DNA of 43,914 nt. Source: a virus. A program made the translations under genes and the position numbers. Positions 36,780-43,914 of this stretch are shown piece by piece. Location: IMG/VR virus record IMGVR_UViG_3300020057_000005, positions 1 to 43,914 of that record; one strand, 5' to 3'. The notes beneath the pieces are model-generated. The model worked only from the letters and a program-made list of their open reading frames with translations. It did no database searches and was not told the DNA's origin. The number at the start of each line of letters is the position of its first letter. Positions within the stretch are counted from its first letter, which is position 1.

Positions 36780-37624
36780 TGCCATTCTTTGAAGACATCG
36801 ACGACCTGAAGATTCTGGAGCGCAACGCCGCCCGGATTGAGGGTCTAGAGATGCGGCAGGCTTCACGACTTATAAAGCTCTACAAGGAGGCCCGTGAGGC
36901 ACTCAAGTCGCAGCTGCTCTCGACAGGGGACAACACCTTCACGGAAGCAAAGCTCAAAGTCGCGCTTATCCAGATCGAGCAAACCATCGGTCAACTCTCC
37001 AGGAAGCTCCGTGGGGAATTGGGGTTCGGGCAAGAAACGGCGACGGAACAAGGAGCCGAGGACGCGGCCCGAGAAATGAACGCCTTCGAGGGGGCATTTG
37101 CCGGAGTTTCTACGCCCCTGCCGGTTGACGCCATCATCGAAAGCGTGAACGCAGAAAACTTCCTTTTTAATCAGTTCGAGACATCAGTGGACTCATACAA
37201 CCAACGCCTGCGCGGGGGCTTCCAGAACGTCCTGGGCCAGTCCCTACTTCAGCGCAAGAGCTGGAGTCAGGCCGTATACGACATGGAAAGGGTGTTCAAC
37301 GCCGAGGAATGGGTCCTGGCGCGGATTGTGCGGACCGAACTACATAATATTTACAATGTCGCCAAGAACAGGGGCTTTGAGAATATTCAACAGAATTACT
37401 TACCCGACCTAAAGAAGACTCTTTACCACCCAATGGACTCCCGGACCGGTTCCGATAGTAAAACGGCGGCGGTAAAAAACCTCATAGTTGCGTTGGATCA
37501 GTCTTTCAAATACTCTTTTAAGCAAGGCAACAAAACCATAGTGCGCGAGTTCTTTGTGCCACCCGATCGGCCCAATGACCGCGCCATCCTGATTCCTTAT
37601 CGGGATAGTTACGATAGGAGATAA
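36779..37624 (+). CDS. Minor head protein (Mu gpF / SPP1 gp7-like)
   Basis: A 281-residue head morphogenesis protein. N-terminal helical region (residues about 1-90) and a C-terminal domain with 'RIVRTELHNIYNVAKNRG' and 'KKTLYHPMDSRTGSDS', ending in 'VREFFVPPDRPND' and 'PYRDSYD'. This matches the Mu gpF / SPP1 gp7 family, which binds the portal and DNA. It follows the FIR-tagged genes directly. Confidence 0.75.
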   Translation: MPFFEDIDDLKILERNAARIEGLEMRQASRLIKLYKEAREALKSQLLSTGDNTFTEAKLKVALIQIEQTIGQLSRKLRGELGFGQETATEQGAEDAAREMNAFEGAFAGVSTPLPVDAIIESVNAENFLFNQFETSVDSYNQRLRGGFQNVLGQSLLQRKSWSQAVYDMERVFNAEEWVLARIVRTELHNIYNVAKNRGFENIQQNYLPDLKKTLYHPMDSRTGSDSKTAAVKNLIVALDQSFKYSFKQGNKTIVREFFVPPDRPNDRAILIPYRDSYDRR

Positions 37625-37626
37625 GA

Positions 37627-38337
37627 ATGCTGTTCCGCAATCTGTGCATGCGTATGGCCCCTAAAGACGATGAAACTAGTGGCGGCGGTGACGGCGACAA
37701 AGACAAGACCAAAACTGATCTTGAAGATCAGGAAAAAGGTAAGAAGGGAGGCCCCCCGGAGGAGCCCGAACCCGAAGAGGGCGATGCGCTAGACCTGAGC
37801 GCATTACCCGAAGCTGCTCAGAAGCTCATCAAGAAGCTTCGCGGAGAAAACGCGAAGACTCGGCAGGCGAAAAATAACGCCTCAACCGAGGCCGAAAGGC
37901 TCAAGAGTGCTCTGAAAAAGCTTACTGGAGACGAGACAGACGCTGATCCTGAGAAACTCGCAGAGGCCCTGGCGGCATCAAATGAGAAACTTCAGGTCAG
38001 GCACGCAATGCTCGAATTGGCCCTGGAGCATGGCGTGGGGAAGGATCAGCGGGAGTATTTTGAGTTTTTGGTGGGTAAGGCCATCGAAGGACTCGAAGAA
38101 GGCGCAGAGCTTGACGAGGATGCGGTCCTGGAGATCGCAACACGGGCAAAGGCAAACTCAAGCAAAGGGCCCGCAAACAGTTCGACGGCCGGTGATAAGC
38201 AGCAGACCAAGAACAACGGGGGCAAGCCAAACGCGATTACCCCCGAGCAGTTTGCAAAGATGGGAATGACCGAGCGTACGAAGCTGTTTAGAGAAGACAA
38301 AGACGAATATGACCGCCTGATGGCGGCTACAAATTAG
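37627..38337 (+). CDS. Scaffolding protein
   Basis: A 236-residue protein just before the major capsid gene. It is very acidic with Gly/Asp/Glu-rich N-terminal 60 residues, then coiled helices ('ALPEAAQKLIKKLRGENAK', 'ERLKSALKKL') and a loose C-terminus with 'AITPEQFAKMGMTERTKLF', a capsid-binding-like end. This is the usual shape of a scaffold that shapes the procapsid and leaves. No protease domain is present and no separate protease gene is found. Confidence 0.78.
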   Translation: MLFRNLCMRMAPKDDETSGGGDGDKDKTKTDLEDQEKGKKGGPPEEPEPEEGDALDLSALPEAAQKLIKKLRGENAKTRQAKNNASTEAERLKSALKKLTGDETDADPEKLAEALAASNEKLQVRHAMLELALEHGVGKDQREYFEFLVGKAIEGLEEGAELDEDAVLEIATRAKANSSKGPANSSTAGDKQQTKNNGGKPNAITPEQFAKMGMTERTKLFREDKDEYDRLMAATN

Positions 38338-38346
38338 GAGTAAAAA

Positions 38347-39240
38347 ATGGGTTCTACTACTACCAGCGACCTGGCCTTCGAGCCGAAAGTTTGGTCCGAT
38401 CACATCAAGGCCTACTTCGACAAATTCCTGGTTTTCGGTGCGTACGCGCTCCGTAACAACCAGTTGAGCGGCGAAGGTACCGGCCTGCTCGTAAGCTTCC
38501 CTTACTTCAACGCCATCGGCGCGGCCGAAGAGCCTGGTGAAACCGACATCGTGACCGTGGACAAGCTGACCGACGGTAGCTTTTCCTGCACAGTCTTCGA
38601 AGTCGCCAAGGCCGTTGGATTCAAAAAGAAGGCTTTCAAGAAATCCAGCGCATCACAGGACGAAATCATGAGCGAGGCCATGCGCCAGCTCGCACGCGTC
38701 CACGCTGAAAAGATCGACTCCAAGCTGAATGACGAAATCAGCGCAGACGCCAACAGCGTTGTCGGATTCCTGGCAGTAGACGCCACCGGCAAGACCACTG
38801 TGGACGTCCTGACCGAGGCCCGCATCGTGGCATTCGGCGACAAGTTCCAACAGGGCTCCGTCTGCTTCATGCACTCGCTTCAGTACCTCTCTTTGATCAA
38901 GAATTCCGGTTCAGGCTTCCTGAAAGCAGACGCCAATGACCCCGGTTTCATGGTCAACGGATATGTCGGCAAGTTGGTCGGCATGGGCATCGTTGTAACC
39001 GACCAGGTAAAGAAGAACGTGGACGGACAGATCGCTGGAGTCGACAACTATCGCGGCCTGATCGCCAAAGAGAACGCCTACGGGATCATCACCAAACAAG
39101 AAATGGAGATGGACAGCGACAAGGACATCCTTGCCCGCGAGTATATCGTGGCATCAAACGAGTGGTATGGTGTGAAGTCCTTCCACGCGAAAATCAGCGC
39201 GGACGACAAAAAAGCCGCTCGCTTCACCACTGTCAAGTAA
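38347..39240 (+). CDS. Major capsid protein
   Basis: A 297-residue protein after AGGAG, between scaffold and decoration-like genes. Length and pattern fit HK97-fold capsid proteins of the smaller SPP1-like type: 'FVF/FGAYALRNNQLSGEG'-like N-arm, a long spine helix region ('MSEAMRQLARVHAEKIDS'), and a P-domain-like end with 'GLIAKENAYGIITKQEME'. No N-terminal delta-domain extension of the cleaved kind is seen. Expected to be the most abundant virion protein. Confidence 0.88.
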   Translation: MGSTTTSDLAFEPKVWSDHIKAYFDKFLVFGAYALRNNQLSGEGTGLLVSFPYFNAIGAAEEPGETDIVTVDKLTDGSFSCTVFEVAKAVGFKKKAFKKSSASQDEIMSEAMRQLARVHAEKIDSKLNDEISADANSVVGFLAVDATGKTTVDVLTEARIVAFGDKFQQGSVCFMHSLQYLSLIKNSGSGFLKADANDPGFMVNGYVGKLVGMGIVVTDQVKKNVDGQIAGVDNYRGLIAKENAYGIITKQEMEMDSDKDILAREYIVASNEWYGVKSFHAKISADDKKAARFTTVK

Positions 39241-39268
39241 TCGGCCCTAGGGTCTAAAGGAGTCCAAA

Positions 39269-39655
39269 ATGCTGAACCAAAACAACAGGCACACAGTCCA
39301 GGTCTCTGTGGGATCACCCACGGCCGCAAAAGTCATGCTGGCCCTTATGGCCCTTGGCAAAAAGCTCAGGGTCCACAAGGCCAGTGTCATCCAGGAGGCC
39401 GCCATTGTTGCCGCCGCCGGTGACTATATGGGCTTCACGCTCAATAAGAACAACGTGGCAGTTGCCGCAGAGGCAACCAACACCGCAGGCGTCGCGGCCC
39501 GTGCCGGATTGGCACTGACCATGCCCGCTGCCGGTTACGTCGACCTGGCCGCCGGTGACGTACTGTCACTAGAGATCACCGAGACCGGAACTTCGACCTT
39601 CGTGGTTGAAGCCCTTCTGGTCATGGATGTCGAAGTCCTGTCTAGCGGCGTTTAA
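39269..39655 (+). CDS. Capsid decoration-like protein
   Basis: A 128-residue protein directly after the capsid gene, with AAAGGAG before ATG 39269. It is beta-rich and small with Ala-rich strands ('ASVIQEAAIVAAAGD', 'GYVDLAAGDVLSLEITE'), like head decoration or stabilising proteins. It ends before a strong terminator, so it belongs to the head transcript. Identity is inferred mostly from position. Confidence 0.55.
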   Translation: MLNQNNRHTVQVSVGSPTAAKVMLALMALGKKLRVHKASVIQEAAIVAAAGDYMGFTLNKNNVAVAAEATNTAGVAARAGLALTMPAAGYVDLAAGDVLSLEITETGTSTFVVEALLVMDVEVLSSGV

Positions 39656-39667
39656 GTCAAATCCTAA

Positions 39668-39701
39668 GGGCCCTTGGAGATCGCCAGGGGCCCTTTTTAT
39701 T
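39668..39701 (+). terminator. Intrinsic terminator after head genes
   Basis: GGGCCCTTGG, loop AGATCG, CCAGGGGCCC (10-bp stem, one G-U pair) followed by TTTTTATT. A strong terminator after capsid and decoration genes. Confidence 0.9.
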
Positions 39702-39714
39702 ACGCGGGGTACGC

Positions 39715-39915
39715 ATGAACTACGGACGAGTCAGACAGGCGCTCAAAGCCAAGCAAGAGCAGCTAAAGAAGATGGCACCGAAGGACCGCGTGCTTCTCGA
39801 AGAAAAGATCATCGCCGAGGCCAATCAGGAGCCCGAGTCCGCGCACGAGGCAGACGAGCAGCCCGCTCCGGCCCCGGCAAAACAGCACCAAGGGAACAAG
39901 CACAATAGGCGGTAG
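39715..39915 (+). CDS. Small charged structural-region protein
   Basis: A 66-residue protein. A basic/acidic helix ('ALKAKQEQLKKMAPKDR') is followed by a loose Glu/Pro/Ala tail and a basic end 'KHNRR'. It stands between capsid and connector genes. Possibly a head assembly accessory. No family recognised. Confidence 0.5.
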   Translation: MNYGRVRQALKAKQEQLKKMAPKDRVLLEEKIIAEANQEPESAHEADEQPAPAPAKQHQGNKHNRR

Positions 39916-39917
39916 CC

Positions 39918-40286
39918 ATGTCCTTCACGACAAGTCAGAAGTACAGCATCGTAATGGCCCTGTGCCATGTCGGGACCATCCTGGATGAGACCACCGTAAG
40001 TTTCAACTCGATTGTGCGCGACCGTCTGAACATCAGCAACGTGGACGTCGAGACCTATGCACTGGCATTACTGGCCCAGATTGACGCCGCAAGGGTAAAG
40101 ATCAACACGGCCGCCGACAGCGGCAACGTCAAGCGCATCGATGACATCGAATTCGACACCGAGAACGATTCCAAGGGCAGGCTCCTGCAAAAGGAGCTAG
40201 GCCGCCTAAGGAATGAGCTTTCCCAGATCCTGGACATATCGAATCACTGCTCTGGAGGCTCCGGCATGGGCCGGGTGTGCTGGTAA
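39918..40286 (+). CDS. Head-tail connector-region protein
   Basis: A 122-residue mostly helical protein at the place of the head-tail adaptor (SPP1 gp15-like). 'YALALLAQIDAARVKIN' and 'LQKELGRLRNELSQILD' are regular helices. The C-terminus is Gly/Cys-containing. Function by position only. Confidence 0.5.
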   Translation: MSFTTSQKYSIVMALCHVGTILDETTVSFNSIVRDRLNISNVDVETYALALLAQIDAARVKINTAADSGNVKRIDDIEFDTENDSKGRLLQKELGRLRNELSQILDISNHCSGGSGMGRVCW

Positions 40287-40706
40287 GTGGGCATCGTTGA
40301 CGACCTTCTCCCGCTTACTGATGGGATATTGGGGCTCAGGGATGACCTTGGAGTCGCGAAGAAACCAGTCTATATTCTAACCAGGACCTGGTCCGGGGCA
40401 AAGCGGGGCGAAGGATTGCCCACAGATGCTCAGGTCCAGGTCCTACCCAGTCCCCGCATAGTCGACTTGTCTCATTCCCTACGAGTTCGAGAGGGTGGGG
40501 CCATAAGACAAGGCGACCTTATTCTAAAAATGATTTCCAAGCAGTCGAATGTCCGGGCGGACATCGATGGCACGGTAACCGGGGACAACCTAGAACGCTG
40601 GTATCACATCGAAGGATCACTCTATGAGGTCATTTCCGTCACGGAAAGGCATGTAGATTTCAATGTCCAGGTAAGGAAAACGTCCAAGCAAAAGTTCTAT
40701 TTGTAA
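40287..40706 (+). CDS. Head-tail stopper/connector-region protein
   Basis: A 139-residue beta-rich protein with GTG 40287 immediately after the previous stop. 'VYILTRTWSGAKRGEG', 'HSLRVREGGAIRQGDLIL' and 'RWYHIEGSLYEVISVTERH' form a beta-barrel-like pattern seen in stoppers (SPP1 gp16-like) and other connector proteins. Position supports the call. Confidence 0.55.
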   Translation: MGIVDDLLPLTDGILGLRDDLGVAKKPVYILTRTWSGAKRGEGLPTDAQVQVLPSPRIVDLSHSLRVREGGAIRQGDLILKMISKQSNVRADIDGTVTGDNLERWYHIEGSLYEVISVTERHVDFNVQVRKTSKQKFYL

Positions 40707-40710
40707 CCCG

Positions 40711-40735
40711 TGATATAATTCTGAAAAGGGAAAAC
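40711..40735 (+). promoter_or_regulatory. Extended -10 promoter before exported fibre genes
   Basis: TGATATAAT (TG-N-TATAAT, 40711-40719) is a perfect extended -10. No good -35 is visible. A transcript would begin just before the AAAAGGG ribosome site and ATG 40736. It could give the exported pair its own expression in the middle of the late operon. Confidence 0.45.
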
Positions 40736-41065
40736 ATGAAAAACTTACTGGTCCTAGTGCTAATGTATGCCTTCTCGATGGCCGCAGGGGCGCAGCAATC
40801 CCATTCAATTTCCCAGATAACCGGGACGGCCACAACCACCTCCGTAAAGATCCTAAGCGCAAACGGGGACCGCAATGAGCTAATCATCGTGAATGAAGGC
40901 TCCACAACCATGCGCGTCCGTGAGGGAAGTTCTCACGCATCAGAGGGCCTACCAATTCCTCCCGGAGGCAACTACGATCCCGACCCCGTGCCCATTGGTG
41001 ACATTTACCTCAAAATACAATCGGCCACGGGTACATACACGATCTACGAGGGCGGTAAACTGTGA
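40736..41065 (+). CDS. Small fibre-base-like protein with signal peptide
   Basis: A 109-residue protein with a clear Sec signal peptide (residues 1-19, 'LLVLVLMYAFSMAAGAQQ'). The mature part is a small beta domain ('KILSANGDRNELIIVNEG' and 'GDIYLKIQSATGTYTIYEG') like those found in phage fibre-base or decoration proteins. It overlaps the 457-aa fibre-like gene by GTGA. Export of a structural-looking protein is unusual. Confidence 0.55.
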   Translation: MKNLLVLVLMYAFSMAAGAQQSHSISQITGTATTTSVKILSANGDRNELIIVNEGSTTMRVREGSSHASEGLPIPPGGNYDPDPVPIGDIYLKIQSATGTYTIYEGGKL

Positions 41066-42435
41066 ACAAATTATTCGGCCTTGTTCTGGCACTTTATGCG
41101 TCCGTGCTCCAGGCCGGACTAACACCCTCTGGCAGCGCCGGGGCCTATTCCGGGTTCAACCCCGCACAATTTAGCTTCATTATGGGTGGAGCATCCGGGG
41201 CACTCACGGCCCTAGGGCCTTTGACTGACGGACAACTCCTGATTGGCAGCACGGGCGTGGAGCCTGCCGCCTCCTCCCTAACCGGAACCGCCAACCAGAT
41301 CACCGTGACCCCCGGGGCCGGTTCCATCACCCTATCCCTCCCTCAAAGCATTGCCACAACGAACAACGTGACCTTCGGGAGTGTGACAGATTCTTCCCTC
41401 ACTGCCGGACGGAATACCTTTGCCGGCACCGCTGGCGATCTCTCTGATGACGGGGATTGGTTGTTCAACACGACCGGAAACGTTGTCACACTGACCGGCG
41501 GTCAGATGAATGTGGACAGCTTGCGCCTGGATGGGGACACCCTCTCAAACCAGGGCAATGCCGGGGATGTCGTCATCCAGGCCGATCCTGCAGGGGTAGG
41601 CGGGCGGGCGAAGTTCACCAACGGGACTTCTTCCGAATACTACATCGGCTCCAATAATCCTGAACTCAAGCAGATGATGCTCTATCCCTCCTTTGAAGAG
41701 AGCGTGGCGGAACTCCAGTGTGACTTTTGCTCTGGATTTACCCAGCAGACCTCCACCGGAGTGGAGGGGGAGTTGTATGGCCTATTCTACGCACGGGCCT
41801 CTTACGCTGGGGCCGCAACGGATACCATTTATGTGATGCCTGGGACCAACTTTGACGACGACATGCCCGCGTCCGTTTCTTGTTGGATCAACACCGCACG
41901 CGCAGGCGTCACCTTCCGCTTCTCCAACACCTTTGACGGCGACTCGGACAGCCAGGTTGTAAGCTCCGGCGGCACCTGGGCCAAGTACACTGCCCAGGGA
42001 ACTTGCCGGGCAGGCATTGGCGAAGGTTGCGGATGGAAGATCGTGGACAACACCTCCGAAGCCGGAGTCATCGACATCAACGGATGCTCGATCGAGCTTG
42101 GGAACTCCGGTTTGGACGTGGTAAAAACCGTTGGCACGCCGAACGGACTTCCCAGATTCTACAGCGCCAAAGTCTCCGGCGCAGGAGTGGTAACGGGTGA
42201 GGTTGGGGATTTCATAAACGGAAACTGTTCTGTGGCGGCGAGTATTGCGACATGCACCTGGACCGTCGGGGCCTTCACTACAGTGGCCAACTGCGTGGCC
42301 ACGCAAACGGTGGCCACAGCAAGATTTATGACCGCGGATGCTGCCACAACTACAGTTTCGGGGACTTTCAAAGGTTGGACCGACGCCGGCGTAGAAAGCC
42401 TAAACGAATTTACGCTTTTGTGCCACGGATATTAA
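41062..42435 (+). CDS. Fibre-like protein with signal peptide and carbohydrate-binding-like module
   Basis: A 457-residue protein from GTG 41062. Signal peptide residues 1-18 ('KLFGLVLALYASVLQAG'). Residues about 65-190 are fibre-type beta repeats ('NQITVTPGAGSITLSLP', 'ATTNNVTFGSVTDSSLTAG'). Residues about 205-345 form a jelly-roll-like module with Cys residues, starting 'MLYPSFEESVAELQCD' and ending 'GVIDINGCSIELG', similar to the module in the 791-aa protein at 10902. The C-terminus is Cys- and Thr-rich. It sits among neck genes, away from tail fibres. Confidence 0.58.
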   Translation: MNKLFGLVLALYASVLQAGLTPSGSAGAYSGFNPAQFSFIMGGASGALTALGPLTDGQLLIGSTGVEPAASSLTGTANQITVTPGAGSITLSLPQSIATTNNVTFGSVTDSSLTAGRNTFAGTAGDLSDDGDWLFNTTGNVVTLTGGQMNVDSLRLDGDTLSNQGNAGDVVIQADPAGVGGRAKFTNGTSSEYYIGSNNPELKQMMLYPSFEESVAELQCDFCSGFTQQTSTGVEGELYGLFYARASYAGAATDTIYVMPGTNFDDDMPASVSCWINTARAGVTFRFSNTFDGDSDSQVVSSGGTWAKYTAQGTCRAGIGEGCGWKIVDNTSEAGVIDINGCSIELGNSGLDVVKTVGTPNGLPRFYSAKVSGAGVVTGEVGDFINGNCSVAASIATCTWTVGAFTTVANCVATQTVATARFMTADAATTTVSGTFKGWTDAGVESLNEFTLLCHGY

Positions 42436-42448
42436 ACTAGGAGATTTT

Positions 42449-42502
42449 ATGAACGCACTTGAAAAACACGCCCGAGAAGTAAAACAACTTGATACCCAAT
42501 GA
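42449..42502 (+). CDS. 17-codon upstream ORF coupled to neck gene
   Basis: AGGAG is followed by ATG 42449 and a 17-residue hydrophilic peptide whose stop overlaps the next gene as ATGA (42499-42502). The next gene has no good ribosome site of its own, so this short ORF probably exists to deliver ribosomes to it. A role for the peptide itself is not implied. Confidence 0.4.
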   Translation: MNALEKHAREVKQLDTQ

Positions 42503-42954
42503 CAAGCAAGATTGTCCCCCTAGACAGATTCGCCAAAGAGCTGAAGGACGCATCCCAGGGGCAGATTAAGGCCTATAAGGCCGGGGTAATAGATGCCCTG
42601 GCCATGAACCTCAGGACCCTGGCGGAAAGAAGCCCGATAGATACTGGCCTCTATGCCCAGTCCTGGGCCATGTCTGTCACTGAGACGTCGGCGCTTTTGG
42701 GAAACACCTCTCCGCACGCGGGTATCATTGAGTTTGGGGCCCGTCCATTTACTCCACCGATTGGGCCGCTCCTGGAGTGGGCCCGAAGGGTCCTACAGCA
42801 GCCCGAGATCAATTCGGCATGCTGGGCCCTAGCGAAGGGGACCCAGATGAAGATAGCCGAGCATGGAATGGAGCCCAAGAACGTCCTAGGCGGGGCCCTG
42901 GACAAGATCGTTGAGGACATACGCCTCAAGGTCAAGGAGCACCTGAATGCCTAG
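42499..42954 (+). CDS. Tail completion / neck protein (HK97 gp10-like)
   Basis: A 151-residue protein with the family signature 'SPIDTGLYAQSWAM' (residues about 46-59) and 'AGIIEFGARPFTPP' (about 74-87) seen in HK97 gp10-like head-tail joining proteins. Followed after an 8-base overlap by the tail terminator gene, as usual. Its translation is probably coupled to the 17-codon ORF upstream. Confidence 0.75.
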   Translation: MTSKIVPLDRFAKELKDASQGQIKAYKAGVIDALAMNLRTLAERSPIDTGLYAQSWAMSVTETSALLGNTSPHAGIIEFGARPFTPPIGPLLEWARRVLQQPEINSACWALAKGTQMKIAEHGMEPKNVLGGALDKIVEDIRLKVKEHLNA

Positions 42955-43567
42955 CGAACTGAGCGCGGCCCTTAAGGCCCTAGCGAAAGACCTGGCCATC
43001 AACGTCCCGGACCTGAATGTGGTCCATGAACATTGGCCTGGCCCCAAGGACGTCCTGGACATGCCCTGCGCGTCCATAATGGTCATAGGGTCGCCCGTGC
43101 TGGCCAAGATGCCACCCAACATCATCAGTAAGGTCCAGGACCCGGACGAGCCCCTGAACTGGCTGGTTCGCTATAAGCTGGGCATGTACGACCTGACCCT
43201 TCAGCTAGATATGTGGTGTGAAGAAAAGAAAGACCGCGATAGCATGTACCAGCTCATTGTTGACTACTTTGATAGGCAAGTGCTTCTAGGCACTCGCGAA
43301 ATGCCAGGACTAAACCTTGAGCTGTCCGATTACTTCTCGGGCGTGTTTGCGTCGTATGACAACGTCGGATACAATTTCCCTGAACAAGAAGAAAGCTCGC
43401 AGCGTTCAGAATGGCGCGTTCGGATCGAGATCCTGGTGAATCATCCCAGGGTCAAAGAGATGAGCCAATCCAAGATGACCGAGATCAGCATCGAGCATGA
43501 GATCGGCGACCATGCATTGGTCGAAGAGACAAACGAAAATCTTCAAGAAACCTTCGAGCTAGACTAA
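42947..43567 (+). CDS. Tail terminator-like neck protein
   Basis: A 206-residue protein located between gp10-like and sheath genes, the conserved place of the tail terminator. Central alpha/beta part with 'YDLTLQLDMWCEEKKDRDS' and 'WRVRIEILVNHPRV' resembles these proteins, which cap the tail tube and bind the neck. The acidic C-terminus is an extension. Confidence 0.65.
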   Translation: MPSELSAALKALAKDLAINVPDLNVVHEHWPGPKDVLDMPCASIMVIGSPVLAKMPPNIISKVQDPDEPLNWLVRYKLGMYDLTLQLDMWCEEKKDRDSMYQLIVDYFDRQVLLGTREMPGLNLELSDYFSGVFASYDNVGYNFPEQEESSQRSEWRVRIEILVNHPRVKEMSQSKMTEISIEHEIGDHALVEETNENLQETFELD

Positions 43568-43579
43568 GAGGAGTAAAAA

Positions 43580-43914
43580 ATGGGTATCTTTCGCACGAAC
43601 AACCCGCTTGAGTACGATGAAGTCGATGGAATTGTCATCGACGAGCAAGCACCGGCCCCTTCCGTTCGCGGCGTGGGCACTGGCACCGTCGTTCTAGTTG
43701 GTATGTTCCAGCGCGGACCCCATACCCTTGAACTGATTTCCAGCATGCCCGCATTCCATGCCATGTTTGGTAAGTCGAATAGCTACAGCGGAAACGTCCA
43801 ACTGAAGAACAAGCGTTTTTCACGATTGAAAATCATCCGCGTTGAAGCAACCGGCTCCGTCAAGGGAGTCAAAACCTTTCAGAACGCCACCCCCGCTGAC
43901 GCCATCACCTTCAC
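43580..43914 (+). CDS. Tail sheath protein, N-terminal part (gene cut by contig end)
   Basis: ATG 43580 after GAGGAG opens the sheath gene ('MGIFRTNNPLEYDEVDG'). The frame runs off the contig end and continues in phase at base 1, since 43788 equals base 1. Bases 43580-43787 plus 1-1253 give the complete 486-residue sheath. Confidence 0.9.
   Translation, partial: MGIFRTNNPLEYDEVDGIVIDEQAPAPSVRGVGTGTVVLVGMFQRGPHTLELISSMPAFHAMFGKSNSYSGNVQLKNKRFSRLKIIRVEATGSVKGVKTFQNATPADAITF
43788..43914. repeat. Contig-end direct repeat, right copy (assembly overlap)
   Basis: Identical to bases 1-127. See the left copy. Confidence 0.95.

Noticed and set aside
40711-40719. Extended -10 as proof of a separate moron operon
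   Set aside because: The -10 is perfect but there is no -35 and the gene direction equals that of the late operon, so an independent operon is only possible, not shown.
1-43914. Integrase, attachment sites, tRNA genes, CRISPR arrays, insertion sequences
   Set aside because: I looked for tyrosine or serine recombinase motifs, cloverleaf-like sequences, regular direct repeats with spacers and transposase motifs and saw none. This was by eye, so a short tRNA could be missed.

Overview
This window is a complete, circularly closed tailed-phage genome written out as a linear contig. The last 127 bases (43788-43914) repeat bases 1-127 exactly. The unique genome is therefore 43,787 bp, and the tail sheath gene is cut by the arbitrary contig ends. 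It is a contractile-tailed phage (myovirus morphology) with a Mu/SPP1/PBSX-like structural block. Lipobox lipoproteins and several Sec signal peptides point to a Gram-negative host. I cannot name the host. I found no integrase, partition system, tRNA, CRISPR array or DNA polymerase, so the lifestyle is most simply read as lytic.

Late region, plus strand, crossing the contig ends (31331 to 43914, then 1 to 18438). Packaging and head come first: small and large terminase, portal, three adjacent proteins sharing an N-terminal FIRxxGRxIPI tag, Mu gpF-like minor head protein, scaffold, major capsid, decoration-like protein, connectors. A pair of exported-looking fibre-like proteins with their own possible promoter follows (40736-42435). 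Next come neck proteins, sheath, tube, a tail assembly chaperone with a GGGAAAC -1 frameshift site, tape measure, LysM baseplate protein, hub, spike, gp25-like wedge, baseplate J, gpI-like protein and a fibre. After the fibres lies an unusual exported set (10902-16545): a 791-aa fibre-like protein with a signal peptide, a secreted Cys-containing protein, a calcineurin-like phosphoesterase, and a lipoprotein joining a beta-propeller to a GH114-like glycosidase. A lysis region (16567-18438) carries holin/spanin candidates and an M15-like endolysin.

Early region. A short minus-strand operon (18435-19757) encodes a YqaJ-type exonuclease and two small proteins. It is divergent from a plus-strand operon (19868-30876) that starts with a small HTH protein. 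The gap between them holds two palindromes and a promoter-like sequence. The plus operon encodes a Sak4-like ATPase and an SSB-like protein, then a terminator, then many small accessory genes linked by ATGA/GTGA overlaps. Among these are a Fis-type HTH protein, a C5 cytosine methyltransferase whose gene is open in a second frame, an Acb2/Tad1-hairpin-like candidate anti-defence protein, Gly/Asp-rich tandem paralogues, a zinc-ribbon gene broken at a C8 tract and a VRR-NUC nuclease. The block ends with a Toprim primase-helicase. Four of the small genes share a short hairpin (GGGCA, 4-nt loop, TGCCC) just upstream of the ribosome binding site.

Between the primase terminator and the small terminase (30944-31330) is an AT-rich non-coding stretch with an inverted repeat, a TTA microsatellite and CGATA repeats. 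It is the best candidate for a replication origin or packaging site. The most novel-looking items are the FIRxxGRxIPI triad, the GH114-propeller lipoprotein, the repeated hairpin-RBS element, the doubly open methyltransferase gene and the signal-peptide-bearing fibres.
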